Assembly: GCF_016917355.1 (NCBI RefSeq)
Contig: NZ_CP070304.1
Span: 744,001 to 808,000, forward strand
Direction of reading: 5' to 3'
DNA length: 64,000 nt
From: Glaciimonas sp. PAMC28666
Lineage (GTDB): Bacteria; Pseudomonadota; Gammaproteobacteria; Burkholderiales; Burkholderiaceae_D
Shown: in pieces, positions 27,674-37,424 of the stretch
Layout of the letters: the number at the start of each line of letters is the position of its first letter
How positions within the stretch are numbered: position 1 is the first letter of the stretch
The notes under the pieces: model-generated
Databases searched by the model: none
What the model was told of the DNA's origin: nothing
What the model saw: only the letters and a program-made list of their open reading frames with translations
Translations under genes and position numbers: made by a program

Positions 27674-29463
27674 TTGTCATCCACTTGTAAAATTGCAAGG
27701 AACGCCTCTTGTGGGATTTCCACCGAGCCGACCTGCTTCATGCGTTTCTTACCTGCTTTTTGTTTCTCTAACAATTTGCGCTTACGACTGATATCGCCAC
27801 CGTAACACTTTGCCAAAACATTTTTACGCAGCGCCTTAACGTTCTCACGTGAAATAATATTCACACCAATTGCGGCCTGAATCGCGACATCAAACATTTG
27901 TCGAGGAATCAGTTCACGCATCTTGGCGGCAACGGCACGCCCACGGTGATTACTATTGGATCGATGCACGATAATCGCTAAAGCATCGACTTTTTCGCTG
28001 TTAATCAGCATGTCCACTTTAACGACATCAGCCGAGCGATATTCCTTAAATTCATAATCCATTGACGCATAACCGCGCGAAGTGGATTTCAGTCGATCAA
28101 AAAAATCGAGCACAATTTCGGCCATTGGCATTTCATAGATCAGCTTTACCTGTTTTCCATGATAGTGCATGTCTTTTTGCATTCCTCGCTTCAGAGTACA
28201 GAGGGTGATGACCGACCCGACATATTCTTGCGGCATGTATAAATTGACCGTGACAATCGGTTCCCGAACTTCTTCGATTTTGCTTGGTTCCGGCATTTTC
28301 GATGGATTATCGACCATCAGAATTGAACCATCCCGCAGCACAACTTCGTAGATCACGGTCGGCGCGGTGGTGATCAAATCCATGTCGAACTCGCGCTCAA
28401 GTCGCTCTTGAACGATTTCCATATGCAGCAAGCCCAGAAAGCCGCAACGGAAACCAAAGCCTAGCGCTTGTGACACTTCCGGCTCGTATTGAAGCGCGGC
28501 GTCATTCAGTTTTAACTTTTCCAACGAGTCGCGTAACGCGTCATATTGGTTCGACTCAACAGGAAATAACCCGGCGAACACCTGAGGCTGCACTTCTTTG
28601 AAGCCGGGCAATGCTTCGGTGGCAGGATTACTCGCCAATGTCACCGTATCGCCAACCTTGGCCGCTTTGAGCTCTTTAATTCCTGCGATGATAAAGCCCA
28701 CCTGCCCTGCAGACAGGGTTTCGCGAACTTGCATTTTCGGGGTGAAGACGCCAATGCTTTCAGTCAGATGTTGCGAGCCGGCAGCCATCAGCTGGATCTT
28801 GTCTTTAGGGCGCAACGTACCGTTCACAATCCGCACCAACATCACCACGCCGACATAGTTATCAAACCAGGAATCGACGATCAGTGCCTGCAGAGGCGCA
28901 TCGGTATTACCCTTTGGTGCTGGCACCTTGACGATAATCGTTTCCAGAATCTCGCGCACGCCGAGGCCAGTTTTGGCTGAGCATTGCACCGCATCCGATG
29001 CATCGATGCCAATCACATCCTCAATTTCAGCTTTGGCATTGTCAGGGTCAGCGGACGGCAGGTCGATTTTGTTGAGAACCGGCACGACTTCCAGTCCGAG
29101 ATCCAGCGCAGTGTAACAATTGGCAACCGTTTGCGCTTCGACTCCCTGCGACGCATCTACCACCAGCAGCGCGCCCTCGCAAGCAGATAGGGAGCGGCTT
29201 ACCTCGTAGCTAAAATCCACGTGCCCCGGTGTATCAATGAGGTTCAAATTGTAAATTTGTCCATCAAGTGCTTTGTATGACAAGGCCGCCGTTTGCGCTT
29301 TGATGGTAATACCGCGCTCGCGCTCAATATCCATTGAATCAAGTACTTGCGCGCCCATCTCACGATCCGACAATCCTCCGCAAAATTGGATAATGCGGTC
29401 TGCCAGGGTAGATTTACCGTGATCAATGTGAGCGATGATGGAAAAATTACGAATGTTGTTCAT
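27670..29463 (-). CDS. lepA: Elongation factor 4 (LepA)
   Basis: Ribosome-bound translational GTPase, 597 residues from the ATG at 29463 ([19 protein letters not shown]). The frame is open 17 codons further but that segment is not conserved. G1 [14 protein letters not shown]2 [13 protein letters not shown]3 [15 protein letters not shown]4 [10 protein letters not shown] and G5 CSAKTGLGV are all present, followed by EF-G-like domains and the LepA-specific C-terminal domain ([27 protein letters not shown]). It is the first gene of lepA-lepB-DUF4845-rnc-era-recO. Confidence 0.98.
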   Translation of the reverse strand: MNNIRNFSIIAHIDHGKSTLADRIIQFCGGLSDREMGAQVLDSMDIERERGITIKAQTAALSYKALDGQIYNLNLIDTPGHVDFSYEVSRSLSACEGALLVVDASQGVEAQTVANCYTALDLGLEVVPVLNKIDLPSADPDNAKAEIEDVIGIDASDAVQCSAKTGLGVREILETIIVKVPAPKGNTDAPLQALIVDSWFDNYVGVVMLVRIVNGTLRPKDKIQLMAAGSQHLTESIGVFTPKMQVRETLSAGQVGFIIAGIKELKAAKVGDTVTLASNPATEALPGFKEVQPQVFAGLFPVESNQYDALRDSLEKLKLNDAALQYEPEVSQALGFGFRCGFLGLLHMEIVQERLEREFDMDLITTAPTVIYEVVLRDGSILMVDNPSKMPEPSKIEEVREPIVTVNLYMPQEYVGSVITLCTLKRGMQKDMHYHGKQVKLIYEMPMAEIVLDFFDRLKSTSRGYASMDYEFKEYRSADVVKVDMLINSEKVDALAIIVHRSNSNHRGRAVAAKMRELIPRQMFDVAIQAAIGVNIISRENVKALRKNVLAKCYGGDISRKRKLLEKQKAGKKRMKQVGSVEIPQEAFLAILQVDDK

Positions 29464-29799
29464 TAATGTCGTCGAGGCAATGCGTTTACAAAAAAGGCGC
29501 TCAGAACCGGGCATTTGTCGCCCAGGCGAGCACCTTTTATGGCAGGTTATTCAATTGGCGCCATTTTACCGGATTTCAGGGTTTAAAGACTGACAAATGC
29601 AACACCCGCCTATTCTGGTGGTCAGTTTTTCCGAATGGATCGGGGAAAAACAGGTCATTTCTTTCTCTTTAAAAAATTTTCTGTCCCCCGGCCAGACAAA
29701 CAAAAAATGACCAATTCGCTCGATTTCTAATCATTCTTTGGCCGACGTCTTAAAGTTCGAAGCCCGTAGTGGTGAAAACGATCGTGATGAAAGATGCAA
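29464..29799 (-). promoter_or_regulatory. Upstream region of lepA, no gene
   Basis: This 336-base gap between the glutaredoxin-like gene and lepA contains no credible coding sequence. It is AT-rich around 29640-29710 and should carry the lepA operon promoter; I can name no specific element. Confidence 0.35.
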
Positions 29800-30087
29800 T
29801 CAGGCCCTGGATGTCCTTAAAAAGGCGCTGACCGTCTCATGATCCAGAAAGTAGTGACATAGTTGCACCGGATATTGCCCCTCTTTGTTGCCGATAAGAA
29901 CGGGAACCAATTCATCGTATAACGCCACTAGCTCTGGATCGTCGTCGACGTCAATCTGCTCTACTGTGCATTGCCCGTTGGCCGCGACCACTGTTTCATC
30001 AGCGCACAGCTTGTGCAAAGCCTGCAACATGTCATCGCATAAATGACAATAAGAACGACCAACTAGCGTAAATGTAATCGTCGCCAC
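29800..30087 (-). CDS. Glutaredoxin family protein (DUF836-like)
   Basis: A 95-residue thioredoxin-fold protein with an N-terminal redox motif CHLC (C14, C17) after a beta strand (TFTLVGRSYCHLCDDM), then EQIDVDDDPELVALYDELVPVLI with the cis-proline region VPVLIG. It matches the short glutaredoxin-like group often adjacent to lepA in betaproteobacteria. The start is GTG at 30087. Partner and substrate are unknown; it may serve envelope or translation redox control, which is inference from position after degQ. Confidence 0.85.
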   Translation of the reverse strand: MATITFTLVGRSYCHLCDDMLQALHKLCADETVVAANGQCTVEQIDVDDDPELVALYDELVPVLIGNKEGQYPVQLCHYFLDHETVSAFLRTSRA

Positions 30088-30186
30088 TCATAACCCCAAA
30101 AAAAATTCTACAAAGTCGCCTCTACGTATGCGCCAGCTATCGTTGAAGTCGTGCAATCAAGACCAACGGACAGACGCAAAGTCTCG

Positions 30187-30221
30187 TAAAAAAAGCTGCA
30201 AACCCTGAGGTCTGCAGCTTT
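30187..30221 (-). terminator. Rho-independent terminator after degQ
   Basis: AAAGCTGCA (30192-30200) pairs with TGCAGCTTT (30213-30221), extended by ACC/GGT inside one mismatch. On the leftward strand the stem is followed by seven T. It separates the sigma-E operon from the glutaredoxin-like gene and lepA. Confidence 0.85.
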
Positions 30222-30279
30222 CATCATTTAGGTGAATTATGCACACCCGAAGCAAATTCGCGCCGCCTTTTCAATACCG

Positions 30280-31776
30280 TTAGTTGCTTGGTCGCAACGG
30301 AACAAACTGCGACGACTCACCACGGCGGACCAACACTACGGCCATTTTTTTCGATTCCAGTTTGGAGACCAGGGCGTTGAATTGCTTCGCGTCCTTCACA
30401 TCCGTATTGTTCAGACGCTGGATCACATCACCCACCTGCAGTCCAACGCGGGCTGCGCTTCCTTCAACCCCATCAACCAGTACACCAGAATCAACCTGAA
30501 GTTCTTTCTTTTTATCAGCACTTAAATCACTCACAACCAATCCTAGCGCATTGGCTACCGGTGCTGGCTTCGCGGCATCTGCGCTATCGGCATCGTCGGC
30601 TTTGTCTACTTTATCCGCTTTCATTTCTGTAATGGTTAAAGTGATATCCCGACTCGCACCTTTGCGCCAAACCGTAAGAACGCCTTTGGTACCCGGTTTG
30701 ATATTGCCGACAATTCGCGGCAGATCATTGGCTTTTTCAATCACCGCACCGTTAAATTTAAGAATGATGTCGCCCGCCTGAACTCCGGCCTTGGCGGCGG
30801 GGCCATCGGTTTCAACACGTTCAACTTGCGCTCCTTGTGCCTTCGGCAAGCCCAGCGACTCTGCCACCTCTTTGGTGACCTCTCCAATCTGAACCCCGAT
30901 CCGACCCCGTGTGACTTTTCCGGAGGTTTTAAGTTGATCGGAAACCCGCATCGCTTCATCGATAGGCACAGCAAAGGAGATACCCATGAAGCCGCCTGAA
31001 CGGCTGTAAATCTGCGAATTAATGCCGACAACTTCGCCTCGCATATTGATCAGCGGTCCGCCAGAATTACCTGGGTTCACGGCGACATCGGTTTGAATCA
31101 GCGGTAAATAGTCGCCAGTGTCACGCGCTTTAGCCGAAATGATGCCGGACGTGACCGTATTTTCGAGATCGAAAGGCGATCCGATCGCCAATACCCACTC
31201 ACCTGCTTTGATCTTGTCGGAGTCACCGATGGTCAGGCGTGGCAGGTTCGAGCCTTCTATTTTTAGCAGTGCCACATCCGTGCGGCTATCAGCACCGATC
31301 ACTTTCGCTTTAAATTCGCGCTTATCAGTTAGCTTTACATATACTTCGCTGGCGCCATCAACCACATGCGCATTCGTCATGATGTAGCCGTCAGCAGAAA
31401 TAATGAAACCGGAGCCAACGCCGCGTGGCACTTCTTCCGACGGCGACTTGCTACCAGGTTTGCGACCCTTAGGAACCAATGGAGGCTGCTTGCCAGCACC
31501 ATTCGGAGGAACCCCAAAAAATTTCCGTAGAAATTCTTGCATTTCATCATCATTGGGCTGACCGGTGGCCGCATCAGCTTTGACTTTTTCGGTAGTGCGG
31601 ATGTTCACGACCGCCGGCCCAGCCTTTTCAACGATTTCTGTAAAGTCAGGCAGGCCAGTCATCGGCGCAGCGACAGCAGAAGGCAGCGCGCCCAGGAGGA
31701 CCGGGGCGACAAAGGAGACAGTCGCGCCCAACAAAAGTGCCGAAAAAACATGACGAGCTGTATGGGCCATTTTCAT
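30280..31776 (-). CDS. degQ: Periplasmic serine endoprotease, DegQ/MucD type
   Basis: Envelope quality-control protease, 498 residues, with a signal peptide (residues 1-37, ending PSAVAA). The trypsin-like domain has the full triad: His in IMTNAHVVDGA, Asp in SRTDVALLKI, Ser in VNPGNSGGPLINMRGEVVG. Two PDZ domains follow (about 285-370, GRIGVQIGEVTKE...; and about 405-495, GLVVSDLSADKK...). An acidic linker DKVDKADDADSADA separates them. It is the last gene of rpoE-rseA-rseB-degQ, 12 bases after rseB, an arrangement equivalent to algU-mucA-mucB-mucD of Pseudomonas. Confidence 0.96.
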   Translation of the reverse strand: MKMAHTARHVFSALLLGATVSFVAPVLLGALPSAVAAPMTGLPDFTEIVEKAGPAVVNIRTTEKVKADAATGQPNDDEMQEFLRKFFGVPPNGAGKQPPLVPKGRKPGSKSPSEEVPRGVGSGFIISADGYIMTNAHVVDGASEVYVKLTDKREFKAKVIGADSRTDVALLKIEGSNLPRLTIGDSDKIKAGEWVLAIGSPFDLENTVTSGIISAKARDTGDYLPLIQTDVAVNPGNSGGPLINMRGEVVGINSQIYSRSGGFMGISFAVPIDEAMRVSDQLKTSGKVTRGRIGVQIGEVTKEVAESLGLPKAQGAQVERVETDGPAAKAGVQAGDIILKFNGAVIEKANDLPRIVGNIKPGTKGVLTVWRKGASRDITLTITEMKADKVDKADDADSADAAKPAPVANALGLVVSDLSADKKKELQVDSGVLVDGVEGSAARVGLQVGDVIQRLNNTDVKDAKQFNALVSKLESKKMAVVLVRRGESSQFVPLRPSN

Positions 31777-31788
31777 AGTGTGTAGGTC

Positions 31789-32823
31789 TTATTTATTTTT
31801 GAGTTCAATCGAATTGGCAACCTGGCGGATTGCGGCGGCAGGAACTTCACCTACAATCGTCAGCCAAAAATCACCTTGACGTTTTCCAACAATATTCAAA
31901 GCTCCCTGCTGCATTGAGCCTTCCGTGCGACTTTGACTGCCCGGTTCAATGAACACTGATATCGCAGCCAACCCATCGGAAAAAACAATTTGCGACACTT
32001 CACGCTTGTTCGGTGAGGCCGCCGCGGTCAGAGCGGGCCCGGACACAGGCACGGGCGCATCCACAACAACACGTTTTAATTCCCGTACTTTTTTGAATCC
32101 GGGCGGCATCCCGGAGACGGCCCAATCGTCCAGATTAGTCGGACTTACGGCAGAATGCTCGACGTGCCAGCTACTCGTATTACCGAAACTCGACTTAATG
32201 CGGCCCCGGACGGCATTACCTATGACAATTTCCGTAAACGAAATCTGTTCGACAATTTCGTTCTTACTATTTAGCGTCTGTGCCCGCATTAACAAGCCGG
32301 TATTTTTCTCCGCCCACAATTTATACCCGTACCGCATTTTATCTTTAGGCTCAAGTAGAACAGCCTGACACTCATGCCCGGCTACTCTTCCGATTTCGCC
32401 AAGCTTCACGTTGTAATATTCAGTTAAATCGCTGGGTATAGATGCAAGAATCGCAGGAAACACATCTTGCGTTACACGCTTCTCGATCAATAACGTCTTG
32501 GTTTCAGGCATGTAACACGTGACGTCTTCATTGTGGCGAATATACTCACGCGGCTTGCCGTCCAGCACTTCAAGCTTTTCTATTTCATTGCGCCCTTCCA
32601 ACATATGCGTGATGCGCGAGGTACGCATCTGATTTGCTTGTTGGTAGACAAACGTACCTGAATAATTAAGCTTTTGCGCCGCAGACTGAATTCTTTTCAG
32701 AAGAGTCTGTGTTTCATGGTTGTCCGCAAGTTTTTCTGTCGAAACTCCCTCCGCACGTGCGGAAAGAGCAACTAAAGTCGACAAAATAATGAAAGACCGA
32801 AGCAGAAACTTAGTCTGCCGCAT
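31789..32823 (-). CDS. rseB: Sigma-E regulatory protein RseB/MucB
   Basis: Periplasmic protein that binds the anti-sigma factor and shields it from cleavage. From the ATG at 32823 it has 344 residues with a signal peptide (MRQTKFLLRSFIILSTLVAL, cleavage near ARA). The MucB/RseB N-terminal domain shows LNYSGTFVYQQANQMRTSRITHML, EKLEVLDGKPREYIRHNEDVTCYMPE, and the C-terminal domain GMPPGFKKVRELKR... and VSQIVFSDGLAAISVFIEP. An earlier ATG at 32838 overlaps rseA; the chosen one is one base after the rseA stop. The frame is open further upstream only as overlap with rseA. Confidence 0.94.
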   Translation of the reverse strand: MRQTKFLLRSFIILSTLVALSARAEGVSTEKLADNHETQTLLKRIQSAAQKLNYSGTFVYQQANQMRTSRITHMLEGRNEIEKLEVLDGKPREYIRHNEDVTCYMPETKTLLIEKRVTQDVFPAILASIPSDLTEYYNVKLGEIGRVAGHECQAVLLEPKDKMRYGYKLWAEKNTGLLMRAQTLNSKNEIVEQISFTEIVIGNAVRGRIKSSFGNTSSWHVEHSAVSPTNLDDWAVSGMPPGFKKVRELKRVVVDAPVPVSGPALTAAASPNKREVSQIVFSDGLAAISVFIEPGSQSRTEGSMQQGALNIVGKRQGDFWLTIVGEVPAAAIRQVANSIELKNK

Positions 32824-32824
32824 A

Positions 32825-33466
32825 TTAGTTGTCAGCATCAATGGCGAATGTAGCTGAGCGAGCGTATTGCGCAGTGTTGTAAAGTGAAGGAGAAAACCGC
32901 TGGTGGGCGGACAAATACTCGTCAATTCGAGGGTCGCGTAAAACCTCTGAGCCGGCAGGTAACGCTGCAACGCCCTGAGATCCATAACCTACGTTAATGT
33001 TTGATGCAGACGCCAGTGTCAGTTGTACCGCGGAAAGCATCGCCGGATTAGTCGACTGATTATTGCCATTCATCATATGCGGAACGGAGATAAATGCCAC
33101 CGCCGCGACTGCTGCTGCCGCTGCCATGCTTGGCAGCGCAAAACGCCTCAAAGTGCGGGTGCCGATTGCAGCAGACCCACCGCTTATTGCAATGTGTCCC
33201 TCTGCAATCGGCAAGACCGCTAGTGGCGCAGCGATCATTGCAGGCTCAGCGTTTAGCCGATCGAGCATGCGAGCAGTAAAATCCTGACTCAACGAAAAAG
33301 CCATGTCGTCCGAGCGCAAGATATCACCGATCTGATGATAAGCATCCCATGTCGCACGACCCTCGTTTTGACGCAAAGCCGCTAATGCCATATCTACATA
33401 AGCATTAGATAACTCACCATCAGCCAAGGCAGATATCTGCTCTTGGGGTATTTCTTTGGTATTCAT
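32825..33466 (-). CDS. rseA: Anti-sigma-E factor RseA/MucA family
   Basis: Single-pass membrane protein (213 aa) holding sigma-E inactive. The cytoplasmic N-terminal domain shows the family pattern QISALADGELSNAYVDMALAALR and WDAYHQIGDILRSDDM, with DFTARMLDRLNAEP before the linker. One membrane segment lies at about residues 108-128 (FALPSMAAAAAVAAVAFISV); the C-terminal 80 residues would be periplasmic, the region bound by RseB. It lies between rpoE (58 bases) and rseB (one base). Confidence 0.93.
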   Translation of the reverse strand: MNTKEIPQEQISALADGELSNAYVDMALAALRQNEGRATWDAYHQIGDILRSDDMAFSLSQDFTARMLDRLNAEPAMIAAPLAVLPIAEGHIAISGGSAAIGTRTLRRFALPSMAAAAAVAAVAFISVPHMMNGNNQSTNPAMLSAVQLTLASASNINVGYGSQGVAALPAGSEVLRDPRIDEYLSAHQRFSPSLYNTAQYARSATFAIDADN

Positions 33467-33524
33467 AAGTCACCTAGTTAAAACCTGGCCAACCCCTTCG
33501 TTCCCGAAAATTGCTATTTCGCTT

Positions 33525-34127
33525 TTACCAACGTTTGTCGATGGCCGTACCTAATAACGGCCTCAACTTTTCTGCGATAGCTTCTCTTGCTCTAAATATT
33601 CTGCTACGTACCGTCCCTATCGGGCACCCCATTGCTTCGGCAATTTCGTCATAACTCAACCCCTCAATTTCACGCAACGTAATGGCGGTCCGCAGCTCAT
33701 CTGGGAGAGCCTCCATTGCGACATTCACCGTCTGCGCTATTTGTTTGGTTGCCAACAGCGATTCAGGGGTGTTTATATCCCTTAGTTGCTCGCCGTCGTC
33801 AAAAGTTTCTGCATCTTCAGAATTTGATTCAGTTGAGGTCGGCGCCCTGCGTCCTTGCGTCACCAAATAGTTTTTAGCAGTGTTGATACCGATTCTATAT
33901 AACCAAGTATAAAACGCAGAGTCACCCCTAAACTGAGGGAGCGCACGATAAGCTTTAATAAAAGCTTCTTGTACAACATCCTCAGCTTCAGCTTGATCGC
34001 GAACAAGCCGCGACACCAGGCGCATCAGCTTCCGTTGGTATTTAATAACCAATAGCTCGAACGCCTTTTTGTCGCCGCGTTGCACGCGTTCAACAAGCAG
34101 TTGATCAATTTCGCGTTCTGTCGTCAA
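33525..34127 (-). CDS. rpoE: RNA polymerase sigma factor RpoE (sigma-24)
   Basis: ECF sigma factor for envelope stress. Region 2 is plain (DKKAFELLVIKYQRKLMRLVSRLVRDQAEAEDVVQEAFIKAYRALPQF and YTWLYRIGINTAKNYL) and so is region 4 (LPDELRTAITLREIEGLSYDEIAEAMGCPIGTVRSRIFRAREAI). I start it at the TTG at 34127 (TTEREIDQLLVERVQ, 200 aa), because AAGGAA lies six bases upstream and because the family begins here; the frame is open to a GTG at 34154. It heads rpoE-rseA-rseB-degQ. A sigma-E-like promoter lies just upstream, consistent with autoregulation. Confidence 0.96.
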   Translation of the reverse strand: MTTEREIDQLLVERVQRGDKKAFELLVIKYQRKLMRLVSRLVRDQAEAEDVVQEAFIKAYRALPQFRGDSAFYTWLYRIGINTAKNYLVTQGRRAPTSTESNSEDAETFDDGEQLRDINTPESLLATKQIAQTVNVAMEALPDELRTAITLREIEGLSYDEIAEAMGCPIGTVRSRIFRAREAIAEKLRPLLGTAIDKRW

Positions 34128-34171
34128 TCGCCGTTCCTTTTGCTTTCGCAACACGCGCGCATGACCGAAAC

Positions 34172-34198
34172 ATGGACCAATTGCACTCCAATAAGTTC
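34172..34198 (-). promoter_or_regulatory. Candidate sigma-E-dependent promoter of rpoE
   Basis: On the minus strand GAACTT (34198-34193) is followed after 16 bases by TCCAT (34176-34172). The -35 matches the GGAACTT sigma-E consensus except its first G, and the spacing is right; the -10 matches TCTGA only in part. The predicted start of transcription would be near 34165, giving a leader of about 38 bases to the TTG start of rpoE. Confidence 0.5.
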
Positions 34199-34217
34199 AA
34201 CCCGATGGTTGTTCATA

Positions 34218-34748
34218 TCATACTTTCTTTTGACCGTTTGCATGTCCGCGAGATGCAATCCAACGACATGCTACGGAGGTGCTCCTGAAAATATTTTCAG
34301 GGACACAATCAGGTAGTATAACGACCGACTTAGTCTGGCCGTTATTCAGTTGAAAACGCAATAGTAAACAATGCGCCCACAGCGTCGAGCCGCTTAGCAA
34401 TTGCGCTAAAACCGGCGCTTTAAAACTGCCGCCCATTGCATCGGGCAATAGCTCTCGAATACTAATCTGACCTGCACTCGATATATTTAGGCGCAGTGGC
34501 CGCGCTGCTTGTTGATAACGCAACCAACCAATCAGGCTGATCGAAAGGCCAAAAAACCCGAATATCGCGCCGGATATCGGCGGAAGACGACCAATAAAGC
34601 CCAAACCGACCAAGACACTAATCAGCGCCCCGGCAATTGATACGATGGAAGCCAAAGCGAACAAAACTCTGGATGGCAGCACCAGCGCCGAAATTGCAAT
34701 TGACATACGAGGAGGTGGTGGCGTCTCGCCGGATGGAAGAATATTCAT
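34218..34748 (-). CDS. YgfX-like membrane protein of unknown function
   Basis: A 176-residue protein with two adjacent membrane segments (about residues 27-50 and 53-78) and a cytoplasmic C-terminal domain containing a YgfX-like pattern: a strand LWAHCLLLRFQLNNGQTKSVVILPDCV followed by FRSTSVACRWIAS. YgfX/CptA-type proteins have this layout and in E. coli affect cell division or SdhE. This assignment rests on layout and a short motif, so it is tentative. It lies between fabF (51 bases) and rpoE, a place where similar small membrane proteins occur in betaproteobacteria. The N terminus is Pro-rich (SGETPPPP). Confidence 0.6.
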   Translation of the reverse strand: MNILPSGETPPPPRMSIAISALVLPSRVLFALASIVSIAGALISVLVGLGFIGRLPPISGAIFGFFGLSISLIGWLRYQQAARPLRLNISSAGQISIRELLPDAMGGSFKAPVLAQLLSGSTLWAHCLLLRFQLNNGQTKSVVILPDCVPENIFRSTSVACRWIASRGHANGQKKV

Positions 34749-34799
34749 TACGCAACTCAGTCGAGCGTCAACTGACGCCCGACTGGATTAATACCAAGC

Positions 34800-36041
34800 T
34801 CAGGCCTTACCAAAAACTAACGTACCGTTAGTCCCGCCAAATCCAAACGAATTTTTTACGGCAATATCAATTTTCATATCACGCGCTGTATTCGCGCAAT
34901 AATCAAGATCACATTCCGGATCCTGATTGAAAATATTGATAGTCGGCGGAGATACCTGATGATGCAACGCCAATATTGTAAATACTGATTCAAGTCCGCC
35001 TGCGCCACCTAACAAATGACCTGTCATCGACTTGGTCGAATTGACAACTAACTTATAGGCATGATCGCCAAATACAGCTTTAATCGCGTTGGTTTCATTT
35101 TGATCACCCAGGGGCGTCGATGTACCATGCGCGTTCAAATACTGGACCTGATCACCGTTTATGCCAGCATCCTTGAGAGCTGAGCCCACACATCGACGTG
35201 GACCATCGAGATTGGGTGCGGTCATGTGATATGCATCCGCACTCATGCCAAAGCCGAGCAGTTCCGCATAAATTGTCGCGCCACGGGCAATTGCATGCTC
35301 GCGCTCTTCCAGTACCAACACACCTGCACCCTCACCCAAAACAAATCCGTCACGATCCTTGTCCCAGGGACGCGATGCAGTTTCGGGATCGTCATTACGG
35401 GATGAGAGCGCCCGGGCTGAAGCAAAACCGCCCAAACCTAGCGGCGAAATGCTGGCTTCGGAACCACCAGCAATCATGACATCGGCATCGCCGTACTGGA
35501 TCATGCGTCCGGCCTGGCCGATACAATGTAATCCAGTCGTGCAAGCAGTCGCTATCGCCAGGTTCGGTCCTTTCAGACCGTATTTAATCGACAGATTGCC
35601 TGAAATCATATTAATGATCGAAGCAGGGATGAAAAAAGGACTGATACGGCGCGGACCGCGATTGGTCAACTCCACATGGGTCTCTTCAATCAGGGGCAAG
35701 CCGCCTATACCGGAGCCAATGATGACACCGATACGGTCAGCGTTTTCATCAGTAACTTCCAGACCGCTGTCCTGCATTGCCTGGATTCCTGCTGCCATCC
35801 CATAATGGATAAAGGTGTCCATGTGCCGCGCATCTTTCGCGGCCATGTAATCTTCGACATTAAATCCTTTTACTTCCCCTGCAAAATGCGTGGAAAAAGC
35901 AGAAGCATCAAACTTGGTGATGGTTGCAATACCGGATTTCCCTGATATGACTGCATTCCATGCATCGGCAACAGTGTTGCCGACCGGTGAAATGCAACCC
36001 AGGCCAGTTATCACAACACGACGTTCACGTGAGCGAGTCAA
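34800..36041 (-). CDS. fabF: 3-oxoacyl-[acyl-carrier-protein] synthase II
   Basis: Elongating condensing enzyme of type II fatty-acid synthesis, 413 residues. Catalytic Cys167 lies in [14 protein letters not shown]; the two active-site histidines are in [12 protein letters not shown] and [13 protein letters not shown]; the C terminus [17 protein letters not shown] is typical. It starts with TTG at 36041, supported by AGGAGA eight bases upstream. It follows acpP by 30 bases, the standard acpP-fabF pair. Confidence 0.97.
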   Translation of the reverse strand: MTRSRERRVVITGLGCISPVGNTVADAWNAVISGKSGIATITKFDASAFSTHFAGEVKGFNVEDYMAAKDARHMDTFIHYGMAAGIQAMQDSGLEVTDENADRIGVIIGSGIGGLPLIEETHVELTNRGPRRISPFFIPASIINMISGNLSIKYGLKGPNLAIATACTTGLHCIGQAGRMIQYGDADVMIAGGSEASISPLGLGGFASARALSSRNDDPETASRPWDKDRDGFVLGEGAGVLVLEEREHAIARGATIYAELLGFGMSADAYHMTAPNLDGPRRCVGSALKDAGINGDQVQYLNAHGTSTPLGDQNETNAIKAVFGDHAYKLVVNSTKSMTGHLLGGAGGLESVFTILALHHQVSPPTINIFNQDPECDLDYCANTARDMKIDIAVKNSFGFGGTNGTLVFGKA

Positions 36042-36071
36042 ACAATTCTCCTGGATGCGTTCGAATCTGGC

Positions 36072-36314
36072 TTAAGCCGCTTTAACATGCGCCTTGGCGT
36101 AGTCAATAGCCTGTTGCACAGTCGTAATTTTTTCAGCTTGTTCGTCAGGAATTTCCATGGCGAATTCGTCTTCCAATGCCATTACCAATTCTACGGTGTC
36201 CAGTGAATCTGCACCAAGATCATCAACAAATGACGATTCAATTTTGATGTCAGCTTCTGCGACGCCCAGTTGTTCTGCGACGATTTTCTTTACACGTTGT
36301 TCGATATCAGACAT
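36072..36314 (-). CDS. acpP: Acyl carrier protein
   Basis: Acidic 80-residue carrier of growing acyl chains. The phosphopantetheine site is Ser37 in [18 protein letters not shown], the substrate for AcpS encoded at 20.6-21.0 kb. GGAGG seven bases before the ATG is a strong ribosome site, in line with its abundance. It has a 236-base upstream gap after fabG and probably its own promoter. Confidence 0.98.
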   Translation of the reverse strand: MSDIEQRVKKIVAEQLGVAEADIKIESSFVDDLGADSLDTVELVMALEDEFAMEIPDEQAEKITTVQQAIDYAKAHVKAA

Positions 36315-36475
36315 GTGATGCCTCCAGTTATTAGGTTACAGAAAGTGCGCGCATTTTAGCAGATTTGCGCGAAGAAAATTTACTTTTAGCATCAGCGATT
36401 AATAAATAGCCAACTTCTGCCAAAAGCACTTAAATATTCACTACATACTTCACTACACAGACCAGGAACTCACCG

Positions 36476-36508
36476 AAAAAATGTCCGCTCGGCACTCAGC
36501 GGTCAGTC
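36476..36508 (-). terminator. Possible terminator between fabG and acpP
   Basis: On the leftward strand GACCGCT and AGCGGAC form a seven-pair stem with one mismatch around an eight-base loop, followed by A and six T. It would partly separate fabG transcripts from acpP-fabF. The remainder of the 36315-36550 gap shows nothing else distinct. Confidence 0.45.
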
Positions 36509-36550
36509 CGGACCAGCGCCCTAACCCAGCCTCAGATTAGGACAAATTTC

Positions 36551-37315
36551 TTAATTGCAATACATGCCGCCATTAACATGTAAAGTCGTTCCTGTAATAT
36601 AGCCAGCCTGACGCGACGCCAGGAAACAGACCGCTGCTGCAATATCCTCTGCAGCACCGAGCCGACCAAGAGGAATTTGCTGTAACAGGCTCGCAGTTTG
36701 CTGCTCACTCAGCGATTTAGTCATGTCCGTATCGATAAAACCGGGCGCAACACAATTTACCGTAATGTTGCGGCTTCCGATCTCACGTGCCAGAGCCTTA
36801 CTCATTCCGGTGACACCCGCTTTAGCGGCAGCATAATTCATTTGCCCTGGGTTACCCGTAGAACCGACCACTGATGTGATGTTGATGATGCGTCCTTGTT
36901 TGGCCTTCATCATTCCACGCAATACAGCCCGCGACAAGCGCGCCACTGCGGTCAGATTGGTAGAGATCACTGAATCCCACTCTTCATCCTTCATCCGCAT
37001 CGCCAACTGGTCATACGTAATACCGGCATTGTTAACCAAAATGGAAAGAGTACCGAATTCCTTTTGGACCAGTTCGACCACGGCCGAGCAACCAGCTGCA
37101 TCATTCACATTAAGAATAACCCCTTTGCCGCCATTCAACTGCTCGGCGTTTAGATAGGCGGTGATACCCTCTGCACCGGCCTCAGAGGTAGCTGTACCGA
37201 TAACTTTAGCACCACGGCGCGCCAGCTCCAAGGCAATGGCGCGACCAATACCGCGTGAAGCACCGGTGACGAGCGCCACCTGGCCTTCCAAATCTTGTGT
37301 ATCCGAATTATGCAT
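36551..37315 (-). CDS. fabG: 3-oxoacyl-[acyl-carrier-protein] reductase
   Basis: NADPH-dependent first reduction of the elongation cycle, 254 residues, short-chain dehydrogenase fold. The nucleotide motif is TGASRGIGRAIA (residues 18-29), NNAG is at about 95, and the catalytic Ser-Tyr-Lys are in INITSVVGSTGNPGQMNYAAAKAG. The C-terminal YITGTTLHVNGGMYCN is the FabG ending. It lies 109 bases after fabD. The first ten residues (MHNSDTQDLE) form a short extension compared with E. coli FabG. Confidence 0.96.
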   Translation of the reverse strand: MHNSDTQDLEGQVALVTGASRGIGRAIALELARRGAKVIGTATSEAGAEGITAYLNAEQLNGGKGVILNVNDAAGCSAVVELVQKEFGTLSILVNNAGITYDQLAMRMKDEEWDSVISTNLTAVARLSRAVLRGMMKAKQGRIINITSVVGSTGNPGQMNYAAAKAGVTGMSKALAREIGSRNITVNCVAPGFIDTDMTKSLSEQQTASLLQQIPLGRLGAAEDIAAAVCFLASRQAGYITGTTLHVNGGMYCN

Positions 37316-37424
37316 ATTTATTATGGGTGTTTAGATAATTTTTCAGGAATTTATTTTCAAGACAACCTGATTAGCTATATTTTTAATTGAAATGCCCCCT
37401 AAATGCAGGTGCTCGTATTCGCAC

